Shown piece after piece: positions 12,301 to 25,154 of a DNA stretch of 64,000 nt; position 1 is the stretch's first letter; each line of letters opens with the position of its first letter. The notes beneath the pieces are model-generated. The model made no database searches. It was given only the letters and a program-made list of their open reading frames with translations, and was not told the origin of the DNA. Origin of the DNA: Adineta ricciae (Eukaryota; Rotifera; Eurotatoria; Adinetida; Adinetidae). The position numbers were made by a program, and so were the translations under genes. The DNA lies in the NCBI GenBank assembly GCA_905250025.1, contig CAJNOJ010000371.1:1-64000 (forward strand), read 5' to 3'.

Positions 12301-15300
12301 TCGCTTGATGATTAATCGCTCCAAAGAAAACAACGATTTTTATCAATAAAATCGCATCGTCGTTTTTTGTGTAAGGCAATTTCAATGAGAATTTCATAAT
12401 TAACTTTGTAATTTACTGTCGCTTTTTATACTAGGTATTCTTTGAAACATATGTAATCAAAATAATTTGATTTCTACTAATCGAATTCCGAAAAGTGAAA
12501 AACGACTATCTCCAATCGAAAATAAACAAATAAAAGACGTTAAGTCTCTGAGGAACGATGAATATAATTCATTCTTGTCCTAAATTACCGTTGTTTTCTA
12601 TGGAAGTAATCTATATCTTCTTTGAAAAGAACGTTGAAGTTTTGAAAGGCACCTCGACGTTTGTTTTTTTTTCTGTATTTTAATATAGAAGAGAAGCAGA
12701 AAGAGCGAAACGGAAGAAAAAACTCTTTTCTCCAAGAGCAGTCAATGGGAAAGCATTTTTATCGACAAGGAAAACCTTTTTCTTACTTTCAACTTTTTTT
12801 TATTTATTTCATTAAGCTTGAGTGAACAGGGAAGAAGTATATTTCCGAAGAAGATCAATCACATTGGAATTGCTCATTTTGTGTTTGTCTTTGAAAGAAG
12901 AATCAGAAATATGATTATAGATTTATGAATATTAAATGTCTGAACATTGTCAGCAGATTTTTCAATATGTAAGTAAAAGCTCAAATAATCCATTTCTTTT
13001 TCTCGAATTTCGATATTTCCGTTCTTCACCCATCGGACTAGTTCTCGTTCATCAGTTGCAAAGGATTATTCGATGCGGCGCGCATAGTACAACCGAATAA
13101 AGCTTAATGATGAGAGGAGAGATTCTGGCAATACATGTTCTACATGGCATGCGTCAATAATCCATTTCATGTCGAAGAAAAAAAGAAGAAATGTCTGTCA
13201 ATCTTCGTTGTTGTCGCGATGAAATGTGATGATTCGACTATCTGTATCGGTTGTCCGGCCTTCTTCTTTTTTCTAATATGATTAGAATTAATAATAGTCT
13301 CGTTCATTCTCATCACTCTTTTCCGCGCGACATTTTTTATCATTCGACATCGGCAATAAACACAATGCTATTCCCAAAGTCTTTGCCTACGTCGACTTGT
13401 CCCCATTGAAATTTCGTGAGCGAAATATGTCTACATCGACCATGAAAACCTTGGGTGAATTCATGGGAGATTGTGCGCGAACAACACACCGTCTTTCCTG
13501 CTATACGCCATTGCCAAGTCATACAAATCAGGTTTGCACTCGAGCATCTTCCCTCTGCTATAGAAAGACCGTATTCGAACATATTTTTCTCCTCTTCATG
13601 ATGCATTTTGTTTGATTAGTTCTCTGTGAACAACGAGAAATGATTGCGGCCTTCTTCGTCATGTTTTTCTTTTTTCGCGTATGAATAAAACTAAATGAAA
13701 GAAAATAGTTCGTGATCTTATTAGATAGAGTCGTGATCAGATTTGCTCATATTTACACGATCTTGTCAATCAATCGATAGACAGACGAAGACGAATTAAC
13801 TTCTATTAGTCGATTGTAATGTATGAAGGTGATTAGAAAAGATTGGTTCGATGAATAAACCATGAAAATACTCATTTCTAGGCTTCCAACGATGCCAGCG
13901 CGCACAGGTATTTATTGATTTTTTTTTGGAATTTGTGAAAAAGGAAATTAGAAAAGAAAATCAGTCGTGAATAAAACAGTGATTTCCTGTTCGGGTTTCC
14001 TTGAGTTTCTTCGAATCAATTTTCCCTGTTGAAACTCGCCATATTTTTCGTCGTAATCAAGGCAATAAAATTAAATCATTTGTTAGTTTTTCTTTTCTTC
14101 TGATTAGTTTGCATGCGTGCATATTCAACATCACATCATTTAAAATCGATCACTTCCGGCACAATGCACATGATGAAGTTTGCCTTCTTTTTTCAGTTTC
14201 GTTCATGATGATAGATCCATTTTTCTTTCTAATGGGCATCATTATTCTACTTATGTGCTCATGGAGTTGACTTGTTAGTTATTTTCTTGATGATAAACGA
14301 GAAGAAATGCTCTATTGACGAATCGAAAACGATCGACATTTCTTTATGTTTGAAATAATGAGAAGCGCTTCTTCGTACTCATTCATAGTTGAAACATCGA
14401 ATCGAGAGAAATATGAACGAAGCATTGTGCTGTTTTTGCTACTTTCTTTCTCCTTCAGTCGCTATTGTCAATCGATGAGACTCAATTATTGATTCCATGC
14501 GCGCTATCATGCGTCCGTCTTGGCCTTGAATCCATTTATATGGACTCGTGAAGAGACTAGCGCAATGGAAAATATTTGTAGCGTACGAAATAAAACAGGG
14601 CGAGAAAGCATCGAAAGAAGGAAGAAGGGACTCGTCGTCTTACCATCGCGTGCCACTGAGCTTTTAAGGATTATAAGAGCAAGGAACTCAGTTAGTCAAC
14701 AACACATCGTAGCGAATAGAAGACAGAGTTAGTTACTTTCTTTCTTCTTCTTCTCCTTCTTCTTTTCTTTCTTTTTTTGCTTCACATTCATATATATATA
14801 TACATGTATGTATTCACAAACAACAATCAATCACTATTACTTCGTCAGTAACAATAAAAAGACCAACGTTGATGATAATAAATCTTTTTGAGAGATATTC
14901 TTTCTCAAGTCGATGTTCAAAACCGAAACATGCGTAGTCACAGTACGAGCGAAAGTCGAGATCGTCATCATCAATATCATCAACGACGTTTATTCCTTCG
15001 AAATCTTCTTACTGACTTTCGTCGTCAGTCAAGTGTCAATGATTATAAATTTCCCAATCCATTGGTATGTACATATGAGCTTAAAACAAATCGAATTTAT
15101 TACACGTAAAGATTTCTTTTTTCATCTGAGATTACCAAATCTCTAATGGAATCATTATATACACATCGACAAAGATCTACAGAAGAGAAACTGGAAGATA
15201 TCCCGTTATTAAATCTATCTTAAAATCCCTCTTGAGAGATATTTTTCGTTTGTTCTTAAACAGATATCTAACAGCTTGAAGAGAAGATCTTAGATGAACA

Positions 15301-18300
15301 AATCCCCTGATACTTGAGAAGATTTTTACGATAATCGTCTTCAATGATTAACTTAAGTTTTGTTTTCTTCTTCTCTTCTTCTTGCTTTGAGAAACAAGAG
15401 AGAGAACATTTTACATTATTGTTGTGATCTTTTGTGCTTCGACGTTCTCATCAGTTTCTTTTTTTTATATTCATCATGGCATCAGCTGTCTTTGCCTCTT
15501 ATGTTATTCGACAAAAACTAGATGAAATAAATGAAGAGAATAGGCATGCAAAGCAATGATCATAAGCATAATAGTTCTGGCATCCGACTTTCAAACTGTT
15601 TCTTTCTGATTTCTTTTTTCGACACGCAATCTATTACTTAGACTTGTCTCGTCCTCCTCTCTCGAATAGAATATCATATCAATAAACGTATGAAAAGAAA
15701 AGCACATAGTGTCGATCTCCTGAGTATTTCTTCGTGTTGAAATCTCGAGGTTAGGATTGTAAGGTTAAGCAAAAGACGCAGATAAGCTGCCGGATGTATC
15801 TAAAGATCAAAAGAGCAATAATAATGCTGACGGACTTAAGTGTTATGATCTACTGATGATCTTCTCGTCATCTTCTGATTAAAAAACTGTTTGATGATAG
15901 AATCTTAATTTTAGCAAAAACGAAGTCACATCTGCTTATTATCCTAAGAAAAGAAAGATGACGATGACAATTATTCCGGTTGAATCAAAGATATTTTACG
16001 AAGAATTTGATCTTTCTCCTACGATTGACGAAGATTTTCTTCTCCCTTGTTTTCTAATTTGAAAAAAGCATCTCAAGCAAAAATGATTCCTTCCGTATTT
16101 CGATTTTTTATTCGCATCAGAAGAGAAAGGCAATAACATTGAGACAGTCGTTATTCTTTTTTGTCTCTCATATTCTTCAACAACGATGCGCTACACACAC
16201 TTCTCTGACAGGAAAAACACGTCAACTGCTGCTTAACAAGAATAATATTTATCACTGCCGCTAGCAACATCTAAAGAGAAAGAGAAAGAAGCCCCATGTA
16301 TAGAAGAATAGTAAAATGATAGAGAAAGAACGCGAGTAACGAGAGTTGATTTACGCGAAGCTCATTTTGTTACTAAAACTAAAACAAAAACCGAAACAGG
16401 AAGGGAGAGGATACACACACACATACACAGTTTCTCTTCTCTTGTCGTGTTCAATTTCCCATACTCCCTTTCTTGTTTCTGGCTCGCGCTCTCTTTGTCT
16501 CTTTCTTTTCCTTTTTGCTGTTTGTCTCCTCTTTCATCCAACTGCCATTATAACTCATGCTGTCGTCAAAGATAACATCACATCGTCATTTACCAAAGTT
16601 TATTAAGGCAAAGGTATAGAAGATGAAATATGATCTCAATAATCTCATTTGCTCAATTCATTGACTTGATTAATTTTGATTGCTATTCTCTTGCTGTTTA
16701 TTTAGTCACTTGCAGTTACTGATGAAGAAACTGGAGATCTCTCTGCGACACGCTTATCAATATCAAATTCTTTGACAAGTGTTCATAAACAATGTGAACA
16801 AGATGACGCGGAAACAAGTAATAAGCTCTTAGAAATTGGTCGAGTAGCTTCTTGGGCTGTCGGTTTTGAAAAATTGCTCAATGATGACATGGGTCTACAT
16901 GTATTTACGGAATTTCTAAAGAAGGAATTCAGTCAAGAGAACATCCAATTTTGGATTGCATGCGAAAAATTCAAGAAACTCTCCGATTCAGAAGAAGTAA
17001 GAATCAGTGACATTTGCCTCGACTGTAATCTTTATTACATCCGTTCAAAGATTCGTCATAAAGCCAATTTGATTTGGTCGACTTATTTACATGATACAGA
17101 CGATGGTTCATGTCCGATTAATATCGATAGTCGAACAAGACAAGAATGTCAACAATCGTTATTAAATAAGCCGAATGCTCATATGTTCGAAAAGGCTCAA
17201 TCTCAGATATTCCAATTGATGAAATATGATTCGTACACAAGATTTCTCAAATCAAATATGTATAAAGATTGTATCATGAGTGAAATGGAAGGCAAATCCT
17301 TACCGTATACCAAACAACAACAACAACAACAGCAACAACAACGTCATCATTATCAACAGCAGCAGCCACACCATCGTCGTCCACCACAACCTCATCATCC
17401 GACCTCGACGATCAACGAAGATAAATGCAAAACACTCGATTCTCTAGTAGAAGATTTTCGCTTGAATCCAACTCGAATCTTTAATCATTTTCTTTTCCCA
17501 GGCCAAATTAAAAGACGACGAAAAGAAAGATAAAAAACGAAGTCCTCTATTACCCTGGACCAAAGGTATGTATGATTCAAGTTCCAAGTGATTAAGATAA
17601 TCTCTCTTTATCTGTGATTTTAGCATTCATTAAATGGAAACGTCTATCAGGTTTGTTTATAATTAGAAAAGTTCTTTCGTATCTTCTCTCATTCTTCTCT
17701 ATTGATCCATGCTTTTTGTGATTAATTTCTTTTTTATTTATGCTCAATTTATTTAGCTGCGCCCGAGACAAGCAAGTTTCGTTTTTCTTTTTTTCTTCTT
17801 GATGTTCTGCATCTTCTCACAGAAACAAACGCTAGTCTGTCTATTCCTAATCACTAAAAACGCATTCTTCTTCTTCTTCTTCTCCTTTTTCTTCCTTGTC
17901 TGCACGTGTAAACTCGAGAGACATCGAGCCACGGCTAGATAGAGGAGAAAAACGATAGTATTATCTTCAACTCGTGGCCCATTGCCACTAATATAATGCT
18001 ATCGTTCTTGCTATTGCTACTACTAACCGTTTCGTCAGTTGATAGCTTAATGTCAGTTGTTTAGTGCTCTGCATGTGAATGAGGTGTGAACGAAGATCCA
18101 TGATCGATCGATTTGACCTATTCGACTGTTGATATACACATCGATGTACGTTTACACACACACGCACATATATATATACTCGTGAGTTTTAGACTAGATG
18201 AAAAGCGCATGTCACCAATCAATACTTACAATAGATTGCACAAACTAACCTTCATTCTTTTAGGAAAATTAATTTTCATTGTTGAACTCTAGAGTTGCCA

Positions 18301-21300
18301 AACATAAAAAGACAAAAGTGAAAATTAATCTATTTTTATGCAACCCTATTTGAAAATACACATCTGTTGATGTTCTTCATGTATCTAACCAGCACATATA
18401 TGTGATTCGAATCGTAATTGAAGAAATCGATCTAGTTCCTCTCTCTTCGTTGCAGTGTCAGCCTCGGCGAGTAATACGCTCAACGAAGATTCCAGTGACG
18501 AATAGTGTTATTGCGCTCGCATTCTTTCAGTGTAATTTCTACTTGATTCAGGTGAATAAACGCAAACCCATATTAACGAAACCATCATCAAACCTTTGTT
18601 ATGATTTTCATTGCAAAAACTCTTTCATGAAAATGTTCTTTCTGATTGATTCGTTCTATTTTTCCATGTCTAGTTAAACGTGATACACCTTCATCCTTGT
18701 CGAATTTGCACCATCAAACTGCCAATGCTAGTACCAATACTCCGATTCATGAAAATCTGACTTTGTCACCATTTCTTTCTTCGCCCATCACCAGTAAATC
18801 GAATTCAACAGAATTAGGAACAATTTTAACAAATATTAAACTTCCTGGTACATCTTCTTCTTCGTCATTGCCAACTGCGATTACCAGTGGAAATCTATCG
18901 AATAAATTATCAAAACTCTCTCCGAATATTAATCAACAAGATTTAGCACAATTTAACTTCACTGTACGTCCAGAAACCACGCAAGAAAACACTCCAGTTG
19001 TTGAAAAAAAGTCACTAATTGTTTGTTTCTCTTTCATTTTCTCCTTCTCATCTGTCTCGATTTCGTTTTGTTCGTTAGGAAAACTTTTCTTCGACATCCA
19101 TTGATTCGTCTCGATATTGTCGTTTTATATTTCCCGATCAAACTTCCGCTATTCTTCTCACATACAACTGTCCTAATCAAACGATTCAACAAGCTATCAA
19201 TCGTCTATTTGCCAAACGTGGAATCACTTGGTATCGAACCGAATTATATCTCACATCTTCAAATGATCAGGTAAGAAAATAAACAAACACTAGATTATTT
19301 ATTTATTTATCCAAATTATTATACTGAGCAAGTGCTAGGAGCGTTACTGAATATGTGTAGGGTTGAGATGACCAGAAAGGAAATTCTCCACCGGGAACAT
19401 TATATCCGTTGAATGTTGTCGGAGTTGAGACATTAAAATGTTTCTCTTCGATCATATGTTGATATATCGTTTCATTGATATATCCACTAACACCGACAAT
19501 TGTATCAACAAGCGATTGATTATTGATATCGAAACGATTCGGATCGAAAGTTGTTCCATTTAAGTACTGATAAGTATTAGCAGGGTACCAAAATGGTAAT
19601 TGATTGAAACCTTTGACTGAACCGGAGAAGAAACAATTGAAACTCTGATACTTGAATGAATTATTCAAGAGCCATGACACCGACCGATTGGTCATCGTTT
19701 GCACGATCTCAATCTGTTTACTTCCATTAATCCATTTTAATTTGCCAGTATTGGCATCAAGATAAGCAAATGAAGCCAGAAGAACATTGACAGTTTGTGC
19801 TGTTGAAAAGATTCGATCTTCGCCTGTAGGCTCGGCTTTGCCAAATATATTTGTATCATTAGCACCAAGAAAGTCGTCGTACGATGACAGATCCGATCGC
19901 ACATGTTCTTTGAAGTATTTCACCACATCATTTCGATAGACATCAGCTAACAATGCATAGACACGATTGAACACATCCGGTAGAGATTTCTGCTGACGAC
20001 GTGTCAATTCTAAGAGAAATAAGGTGCGTGAACCGTACCAGAGAAAGTTATAATGTGATGGATAGTAGACTTGAGCGAGATCCGGACGATTTTTCATCGA
20101 GTTCTTGATTGACCATGCGATTAATGACGCTGTTGAAAAATACAAGGTCTAAATAGATAGAAATCTATCAAGAGAACAACCTTGACGACAATCAGCTCAT
20201 TAGGAACCATTTCGCATGTTTAAGTTTGCTCTCAACATATGGAAAGAAAAAGAAATCGTGTTTCTCCCATAGGACTTATCTAAGAGTTCATAAAGAAAAC
20301 AAAAAGGGTTAAAGTCTATTCTTATCTTATCAAAATTTCACCTGAAAGTAGAAGATTCTTATGTAAAATTGACATTATTCTACTTACTTCCATATCTTTA
20401 GTGAAATATGTTTTGAAATCGAGTAGATCGTAGACCATCGCACTTGTTATTCCATACAGAACATTCGCACCCACAGTAACATCGACATTATTCAAATTGA
20501 ACGGCATGCGTATTCCTTGATGAGCAACTTTTCTCACTTCTGCTATATTCTGTGCCCAGGTCGTGACAATAATTGCTTGAGGATTATCGCGAACGAAATC
20601 TCTTAACCAAAAATATGTTCGTGGATCTATTGTATTTTGATCCAACAATTGACTCGATGGTCGATAAGCATACTGCAATGTCAGATCGATCAATTTCTTC
20701 ATATTCGAATTTGTTTGTACCCAACGTTGAAAAAGCGAAGGATATTTGTCTTGTAAAAGTTTTAATTGAACACCGAAGCCAATATTCAAATAGGTATCAT
20801 CAAAATCTGGAGGAATTTCGAATACATCTTTGAACGATGCACTACTCGTACGCAGTTTATCGATCAACTGAGCGATATTTTTCACTCCGAGAGTTTTTAA
20901 TATATCTTCGATAATTAGAAGATTTTTGTCGAGATCCGTAATCAAGTAGCGGAGATTATCCGGTGCGGATTCCCAAGTATTTGTTGTTGCGTTGTATATT
21001 TGCGACCAGAATGTCATCAACGGCACGGCTGATTCATTTTGATTATGATCATGAAACTTTTCAATCGCATCAAATGCCAAAGACAAATGTTCCGTATCGA
21101 TAGTTTGAGGAGCCCGACCGTACATATTTGCTTCTAGTAAAACTGTTGAAATCCATCTAGAAGAAACGAATCCACACTTAATTTTTGTTGTTTTTGTCAG
21201 ACAAAGATTTACCCAGTAGCGAACATGTTGTTATCGAAAACATAAATGAATTTGTTTTTGCGTAGCTCAGCTTCATAGGGCTTGTCGAAGAAATCAAGTC

Positions 21301-22326
21301 GAATTTCCGACCGATAAAGTCCTAATTGTTTTTCCCAGACTGGAAGTTTAAATTTCACCGGTTTCAGTATCTAAATACATTTGACATCGTTCAAAAAAAT
21401 GACAAATTCTATTTAGTTACTTGTTCTTCACTAATCAATTTGATTAGTTTTTCCATAACTTGATCAATCGGCTGAGTCGCATCGGAATAGCAACTCGCTA
21501 GACAAATAACGAAAAGCAAAGTCTTGTGTAACAACATCATTAGTAAAAAGATAAGAAAATCTTTTTCGTTATGTCGTTTTATACTCATCTTTAATCTTAT
21601 CTTTTCTGATATGATGATGATCATGTTGAAACTTGACTCATAATTTCTTTCGACATTTTAGCAGCCAATTGATATCCAAGATTTGTTATCGACGTTAGCT
21701 GCGAAGGAAGTGCGAGTGGAAACGCGGATTTTGATTCGAATTGATTTTCCAATTAAAATTTTGTGTGTACGTTGCGATCCAAAACGAACACTTCTACAAG
21801 TTCTTCAGCCCATTGTCGATAAATTGAAATTATCTATTGGACAATTCGTTTTCTATGTGGTATGAAGAAGGAAAAAAAACGTGTCTATCGTATTTTGTTG
21901 TTTTTTTTTCGTGTTAGAATGACTCATTGATACCACTTAATCTCAATGATACAGTTAGTATTTATGACAATCAGCGGATATTCACATTGACAAAGACTGC
22001 TTCAGGTGTTGGTGAGTAATGAAAGAAGAGATGTCGTGGAAAATGATGTTTTTTGTTCTTTAGATATGTCGAGTAGGCAAAGATTCCGACCGACGAACGA
22101 TATTTTTGATATGATATCGGAAAATGACGAAGATATCAAGTTCGACGAATGTGGCATATTGAAACCAGTAACTGCGACGAAATCGACGATTGTTGTTGTA
22201 CGAGAGCTATTCTCTGAATGTTTATTCGCTGATTCTTTTGATGTTTTCTAGTCAAGTGATGATTATCCTCATTCACCTACACCAGAAGGTACTCCAGTCA
22301 GCGATAGTGATAGTAAGAAGCAATGA
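8199..22326 (+). CDS. RGS12/14-like: RGS12/RGS14-type regulator of G-protein signalling (RGS + two Ras-binding domains + degenerate GoLoco)
   Basis: Common exons: 16706-17446, 17502-17565, 17624-17650, 18674-19020, 19079-19270, 21662-21859, 21918-22011, 22064-about 22197 and 22252-22326; any of four first exons joins at 16706 in phase 0. The isoform from 16557 is 642 residues. The RGS domain starts at WAVGFEKLLNDDMGLHVFTEFLKKEFSQ (split here: WAVGFEKLLNDD, then GLHVFTEFL) and ends near YTRFLKSNMYKD. A polyglutamine tract (17311-17345) follows. RBD1 begins YCRFIFPDQTSAILL; RBD2 contains VLQPIVDKLKLSIGQFV. The segment NDIFDMISENDEDIKFDECG sits where GoLoco belongs but lacks the usual D-Q-R triad. 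Family role: GTPase activation on Galpha-i with a Ras/Rap scaffold. No PDZ or PTB domain is seen, so it resembles RGS14 in architecture. The intron at 19271-21661 contains a complete gene on the other strand. Confidence 0.88.
10896..10940. repeat. (TC)n tract upstream of RGS12/14 exon 2
   Basis: Eleven uninterrupted TC units (10919-10940) preceded by an imperfect pyrimidine run. Similar (TC)n tracts occur just upstream of the BAIAP3-like start, so a GAGA-type promoter role is possible. Confidence 0.8.
11134..11400 (+). other. RGS12/14 alternative first exon 2
   Basis: ATG at 11134, 267 nt (89 codons), ending TTG before the donor GTATGT. Ser/Thr-rich, with a His run and an RRNSQLRKSSF basic patch resembling phosphorylation sites. 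A long pyrimidine tract lies about 200 bp upstream. Confidence 0.5.
14930..15064 (+). other. RGS12/14 alternative first exon 3
   Basis: ATG at 14930 (MRSHSTSESRDRHH), 135 nt, ending TTG before GTATGT, the same end as alternative exon 2 and again phase 0. Contains a basic RRQSS motif. An upstream TTG codon at 14888 would extend the frame but is an unlikely start. Confidence 0.45.
16557..16613 (+). other. RGS12/14 alternative first exon 4
   Basis: ATG at 16557 (MLSSKITSHRHLPKF), 57 nt ending AAG before GTATAG, phase 0, only 92 bp before the first common exon at 16706. Preceded by a pyrimidine-rich stretch at about 16430-16530. Confidence 0.5.
18456..18505 (+). other. Possible alternative terminal exon of RGS12/14
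   Basis: After the TTGCAG acceptor at 18455 the phase left by the 17624-17650 exon reads VSASASNTLNEDSSDE and stops at 18503-18505. The short acidic tail would truncate the protein before both Ras-binding domains. It may be chance: the exon is short and only the acceptor and frame support it. Confidence 0.25.
19303..21540 (-). CDS. Secreted protein of unknown function, nested in an RGS12/14 intron
   Basis: Four exons on the minus strand, 21540-21421, 21370-21213, 21156-20388 and 20148-19303, with introns of 50, 56 and 239 bp, encode 630 residues. The ATG at 21540 begins a good signal peptide (MMLLHKTLLFVICLASCYSD); an in-frame ATG at 21588 would add 16 residues and blur it. The mature chain is rich in aromatic residues and NxS/T sites (NGSK, NNSF, NGTT, NETI, NVST), as expected for an extracellular protein. 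Segments such as DDTYLNIGFGVQLKLL and VTVGANVLYGITSAMV look like paired helices of an alpha/alpha-toroid enzyme, but no catalytic motif was recognised and the family is not named. The gene is complete and intact. Confidence 0.8.
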
Positions 22327-22914
22327 TGATCAGAAAAAATAATCGTCTTGTTTACTTAGAAATTTATTGCGGCCCCAAACGGTGATTTATCTTGTTGTTT
22401 TCATATTCGTGATGATTGAGATGAACACTACCCCGGTGTTGTATGAATATTTCACAAGCAAATCTTGGATACAAGAACAGTACTTATCAAATCGAAGAAA
22501 TTTCTTTCACCTAATTCTATCTTACACAAACGATGGTGCTAACTCATATATCCGCGGCGGTGTGTCATCATCTTTGATTGTATATTCATATCATCAAAGA
22601 CTTTCTTTTTTTTTCTGGCACTCTTACTGTACTTCTCCCTTTCTGTGTCTATTTCTTTCTTGTCGTATCCATTTCTGTGGTACCGAATGTTTTTTTTTCT
22701 TTGTGTTTACTACCTGTATGTCAAGATTTTTCCAGATTTGACATTGTGTCAGTGAGTGTGTACGTGTGACAAGACTTGAACAGTACGAAAACGAAATCAG
22801 AAAGCAAACATATACATATAAATATATTTACGATGAAATACAAAGATTTTATCATAAAAACTTGTCAAGCGAATAGTCGTTTGGATGAGATCGGTATGCA
22901 AAGATATATCTTTC

Positions 22915-23033
22915 GCTTACGGCCATACCACGTTGAATACACCAGTTCTCGTCCGATCACTGAAGTTAAGCAACGTCGGGCTCGGTTAGTACTTGGATGG
23001 GTGACCGCCTGGGAATACCGAGTGTCGTAAGCT
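22915..23033 (+). rRNA. 5S ribosomal RNA
   Basis: About 119 nt beginning GCTTACGGCCATACCACG and ending AGTGTCGTAAGC, followed by a T5 run that serves as the RNA polymerase III terminator. Internal control elements are easily read: GAAGTTAAGCAACGTCGGGC (box A region) and GGATGGGTGACCGCCTGGGA (box C region). The 5' GCTTACG pairs with the 3' CGTAAGC to close helix I. It stands alone here, about 590 bp after the RGS12/14 stop and 245 bp beyond the phosphatase stop. Helix I pairing and both control boxes are intact, so it should be functional. Confidence 0.95.
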
Positions 23034-23278
23034 TTTTGGTTTGGAAAATGAAAATGTTTTTGTAGAAAACATTTTGTCAGCGTTTCTTTTTATTAATGAA
23101 AACAAAATAAAAGTATATTAACCGATAATATCAAGCGCAAATATAAAGTGAAAAGAACATCAGAAGACAAATGACTATGTGAAAAAAATCAATCAATATG
23201 CGACAAATGAAAGTTAACACGGATATATTTAACAAGAAGAAGAAGATCTTATCATTCTATTGCGATTTCGATCGAAAT

Positions 23279-25154
23279 TCAACGATTGCGATTGCTACCA
23301 AAAGCGAATTTGTATAGAAAAAAAGTTCCAGTGAATATGGTGAGAATTCCAATAAAGAACGGTCGTCGATATTTTGTTGTTAGAAGCGTAAATAATGTTG
23401 CTTCGTTATAAGAGTTTTGTCGTTGAAGCTTGGCTTTTAACTCACTGACTTTTTTCTCGAGATTTTCATTGTGTGCTAAACGTTCTTGACGAAGTCGAAG
23501 CGATGTTTCAACATCTTGCCTAAAAAAGGAAACTCAGTCGAAAAGTAATTGAAAAACATCGAAATCCGTACGGTGTTATTAACGGTACAGGTTGGAATTG
23601 TTTTAAGTCTTCTGACGACATCCGAGATTCTGATTTTGATATTAAACGACGCATTGTTTTCGGTGAAGGATGATAACTGCTTGCATTTGAATCTGCTCTT
23701 CGCATCAGTTCGCAATTGATATCCTCTAATGAATCACTTAATCGACTATTAGGCATAATGTTATCTTGTCTTCCACATCCTTTTGGATGTTTTTTATCTG
23801 TGAGAGTTTGTTCATCGGTATCACTATCACTTTCACTAGAAAGATTCATTTCACATTCAGTGAACAGCTTTTCGTTCCGTTCAAGATCGGTGAGAACTTT
23901 CATTCCAGCGATAATGGCACGATAGGAAAATCTAGTTTTATACCAAGAAACCATTTAATATTTCACATAAGGCAAATGATTTACCTTAATTGCTCGGCGG
24001 TTTGAATAAGTCCGGATCTCTGACTTCGAATATGAGAGAGAATATCAATCAATGATATATCACCGGGATTTTCAGTATGTGCAAGCTAAAACACACAAAA
24101 CCTTCGTTCGAATCATGTTCGGAGATGTTCTTTTACCATTTTAAGAATTGAATCCACAAAGACAAATGTACCGGATCGACCAATACCTGAAAAGTACGTA
24201 TAGGATTGTGTGAATGAAGTTGGCTCAAGTTTACCAGCGCTACAATGAAGTACAGGTGGCCCAAAGCGAGGATCAAATGCACCACAATGCCGAACATCAC
24301 GAAGTAGTTGCAAGAATGGTTCGGGATTACTTGGAGCACCATGATCGGGCCAATCAAAATCTGACCAATGTATTATTACACGAGATTCTCCTGTCTAAAC
24401 AGATGTTTCTCATTCCATTGAGCTTTATTTTGAAGTTTCATTACCAAAAGATTGATTAATTCGAATTTTCGTTCAGTATAATGTCGATGTTGTCTGTCCG
24501 AAATGAAAACAACCTTCAAATCGACATCATCGTACGTTAATTCACTCGCATTTTGATAATCCGGATAATATAACCAACATTTCGCCTAAAATACCTCAAA
24601 CGTTCTCTTTCATCAAACTTTTCAAGAACACTTACACATCCTTTCTCTATCAATCGAGTCAGCATGACAATCACTCGGCTATTTTGTTCCCAAATCATTT
24701 GCCAAAAATGATTGGAAGTTGTCGGCAATGGTCCCTATAGTCAATCAAAGCGTCTTTCACATGTTTCTTTCATTCGACAAACTTGTGTGAGAATATATTT
24801 CCGATTGGCAGAGGGAATTTGAACGTAATTAGCATTGATGTAGTCATTTGAACCTCGTAGTAAACAAACTCGCGTATCATCATCTATGAAAAGATATTCC
24901 GAATCGAATGTATGAAGAGGGATCTTCTTTACATGGTAAAACATCGCGAAATCGATTCAATCCTCTGTTCATATTCAATAAAGCGATATCCGCTTTTTTG
25001 TTCGATGTTTTCATTCGATGATCATTGGCGAGTTTCTATAAACAAGCTTACAGTTCGAAGAATCTTTTCGAATTTAGTTCGAACTTACGACGAATAAGTT
25101 GTTCCATCCATGTTCTTGTTCGATCTTAAGAAATTCTTCTTCTATATGTGACAT
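23279..25154 (-). CDS. PTPN1/2-like: Tail-anchored protein tyrosine phosphatase, PTPN1/PTPN2-like
   Basis: Ten exons (25154-25089, 25035-24933, 24883-24783, 24734-24636, 24585-24445, 24394-24235, 24186-24137, 24085-23985, 23931-23572, 23519-23279) with introns of about 50 bp give 473 residues; human PTP1B has 435. Motifs in order: [14 protein letters not shown] (pTyr loop region), [18 protein letters not shown], the [13 protein letters not shown] loop with the general-acid Asp, the P-loop [12 protein letters not shown] with the nucleophilic Cys, and the Q-loop QTAEQLRFSY. A Ser/Asp-rich linker follows, then a coiled coil ([20 protein letters not shown]) and a C-terminal hydrophobic anchor ([18 protein letters not shown]). 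The anchor implies ER-membrane location with the phosphatase in the cytosol, as in PTP1B. All catalytic residues are present. Confidence 0.93.

Noticed and set aside
22327-23278. Spliced-leader RNA or tRNA genes beside the 5S gene
   Set aside because: No tRNA A/B boxes with cloverleaf pairing, and no sequence like the spliced leader reported for bdelloids, could be found.
23716-24005. Plus-strand ORFs across the phosphatase gene
   Set aside because: They are complements of phosphatase exons, whose minus-strand reading has all catalytic motifs and phase-consistent introns.
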